Part shown: positions 6,143-6,442 of the stretch, piece by piece | Layout of the letters: each line of letters begins with the position of its first letter | Position numbering within the stretch: the first letter of the stretch is position 1 | NCBI GenBank assembly: GCA_022703115.1 | Contig: JAKLEK010000084.1 | Location: forward strand, 1 to 6,442 | From: Elusimicrobiota bacterium | Lineage (GTDB): Bacteria; Elusimicrobiota; Elusimicrobia; Elusimicrobiales; UBA9959 | Length of the DNA stretch: 6,442 nt | Direction: 5' to 3' | Program-made: the position numbers and the translations under genes | Notes under the pieces: generated by a model | Told to the model about the DNA's origin: nothing | The model's database searches: none | The model's input: the letters and a program-made list of their open reading frames with translations, nothing else

Positions 6143-6195
6143 TCAGCCTGAAACACAACAACCGGGACCGTCTTGCGACGATCCCGGTTGTTGTA
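6141..6195 (-). repeat. Hairpin repeat, copy 2: terminator of tRNA-Asn
   Basis: An 18-base stem (6155-6172 with 6177-6194) closes a 4-base loop, with one plus-strand C/A mismatch that is G-U on the minus strand. It begins directly after the tRNA 3' end, so it is well placed to terminate the tRNA transcript. The following minus-strand tail, GTTTCAGG, is a weak U tract. It is homologous to the copy at 5157-5212, and stem changes between the copies preserve pairing. Confidence 0.75.
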
Positions 6196-6267
6196 CTCCC
6201 CGGGCTGGACTCGAACCAGCAACCTATCGGTTAACAGCCGATCGCTCCACCATTGAGCTACCGGGGA
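6196..6267 (-). tRNA. tRNA-Asn (anticodon GTT)
   Basis: The minus strand folds into a complete 72-base cloverleaf. The acceptor stem is TCCCCGG with CCGGGGA, and the discriminator base is G. The D stem is GCTC/GAGC. The anticodon stem ATCGG/CCGAT holds the loop CTGTTAA, giving anticodon GTT for asparagine. The T stem GCTGG/CCAGC holds TTCGAGT. The CCA end is not encoded, because TAC follows. A -10 box lies about 17 bases upstream and a terminator hairpin follows immediately, so the gene is probably transcribed alone. Confidence 0.97.
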
Positions 6268-6284
6268 ATATTATCCGCCCGGAA

Positions 6285-6290
6285 ATTATA
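6285..6290 (-). promoter_or_regulatory. -10 element of the tRNA-Asn promoter
   Basis: A perfect TATAAT on the minus strand (6290-6285) would start transcription near 6278, about 11 bases before the mature tRNA 5' end. No good -35 is visible at 17-18 bases spacing (AGCGTT at 17). Confidence 0.5.
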
Positions 6291-6330
6291 CAAATTTTTC
6301 CTGCTGTAACGCTCAGTCATTCCGGGGGCT

Positions 6331-6361
6331 GGTAGGGCACATTCAAGGTGCTAGTGCAACA
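6331..6361. repeat. Probable terminal inverted repeat of the IS30-family element
   Basis: The sequence reads GGTAG, then GCACATTCAAGG, then GTGCAACA, overlapping the last codons of the transposase as is usual in IS30-type elements. The partner repeat would be outside the window, so this rests on resemblance to the remembered IS30 end. Confidence 0.4.
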
Positions 6362-6442
6362 AAACCATTAAAGACTTCTGCCGGTGTCCGAAAGCCCAGA
6401 CACTTCCTGGGCCGATTGTTCAGCCAATTTTCAATCTCCGCT
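6343..6442 (-). CDS. IS30-family transposase, C-terminal end (partial)
   Basis: The last 32 codons before the TGA at 6343-6345 are visible; the rest lies beyond the right edge. They read EIENWLNNRPRKCLGFRTPA followed by EVFNGFVALAP. The NNRPRKCLGF-TPAEVF block is the hallmark C-terminus of IS30-family DDE transposases, and the Glu in EIENWLN is probably the last catalytic residue region of the integrase-like core. The protein would cut and rejoin the element's own ends. Whether the full gene is intact cannot be judged. Confidence 0.9.
   Translation of the reverse strand, partial: AEIENWLNNRPRKCLGFRTPAEVFNGFVALAP

Larger units (their letters stand above)
6331..6442 (-). mobile_element. IS30-family insertion sequence, right-edge fragment
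   Basis: This stretch holds the 3' end of an IS30-type transposase gene and the adjoining terminal region, and continues beyond the window. The end at about 6331-6361 resembles the layout of the IS30 terminal repeat, with shared GTAG, ATTCAA and GCAACA blocks in the same order. The outer boundary is estimated to within about ten bases because the other end is not visible. Confidence 0.65.

Noticed and set aside
1..6442. CRISPR array or replication origin
   Set aside because: No regularly spaced repeats, cas-like genes, DnaA-box clusters or iterons are visible.

Overview
The window looks like chromosomal DNA of a Gram-negative-type bacterium: it encodes a TonB-dependent outer-membrane receptor and an exported peptidoglycan amidase. 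Most of it is GC-rich (sampled coding lines reach about 65-70% GC). The phylum cannot be fixed from sequence alone; an Elusimicrobiota-like organism is only a guess. All recognised genes lie on the minus strand, so transcription runs from high to low coordinates.

Layout from right to left. At 6331-6442 is the 3' end of an IS30-family insertion sequence, cut by the window edge. Next are a tRNA-Asn(GTT) gene with its terminator hairpin (6155-6290) and an AT-richer block (about 5213-6140) carrying one GNAT-like acetyltransferase gene. This block is bracketed by two 55-56-base direct copies of the same hairpin, about 84% identical. Then comes a GC-rich pair: a TonB-dependent receptor (3071-5122) that appears to be leaderless, and 38 bases after it a CYTH-domain gene (2534-3032) interrupted by an apparent one-base frameshift. 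A 190-base spacer follows, holding an extended -10 promoter and a terminator that overlaps an alternative hairpin; together they look like a transcription attenuator in front of a class I/II aminotransferase gene (1203-2342). Last is a secreted amidase of the Amidase_2/PGRP family (346-1053) with its own promoter, ending at a strong bidirectional terminator (287-333). The leftmost 286 bases contain no convincing gene but are rich in potential hairpins and may be the 3' part of a plus-strand RNA.

The genes do not form one obvious pathway. The receptor and CYTH gene are probably co-transcribed, while the aminotransferase and amidase each appear to be separate units. The most distinctive points are the repeat-bracketed AT-rich gene beside tRNA-Asn and an IS30 element, the attenuator-like aminotransferase leader, and the broken CYTH gene. 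I do not see a clearly new multi-gene system.
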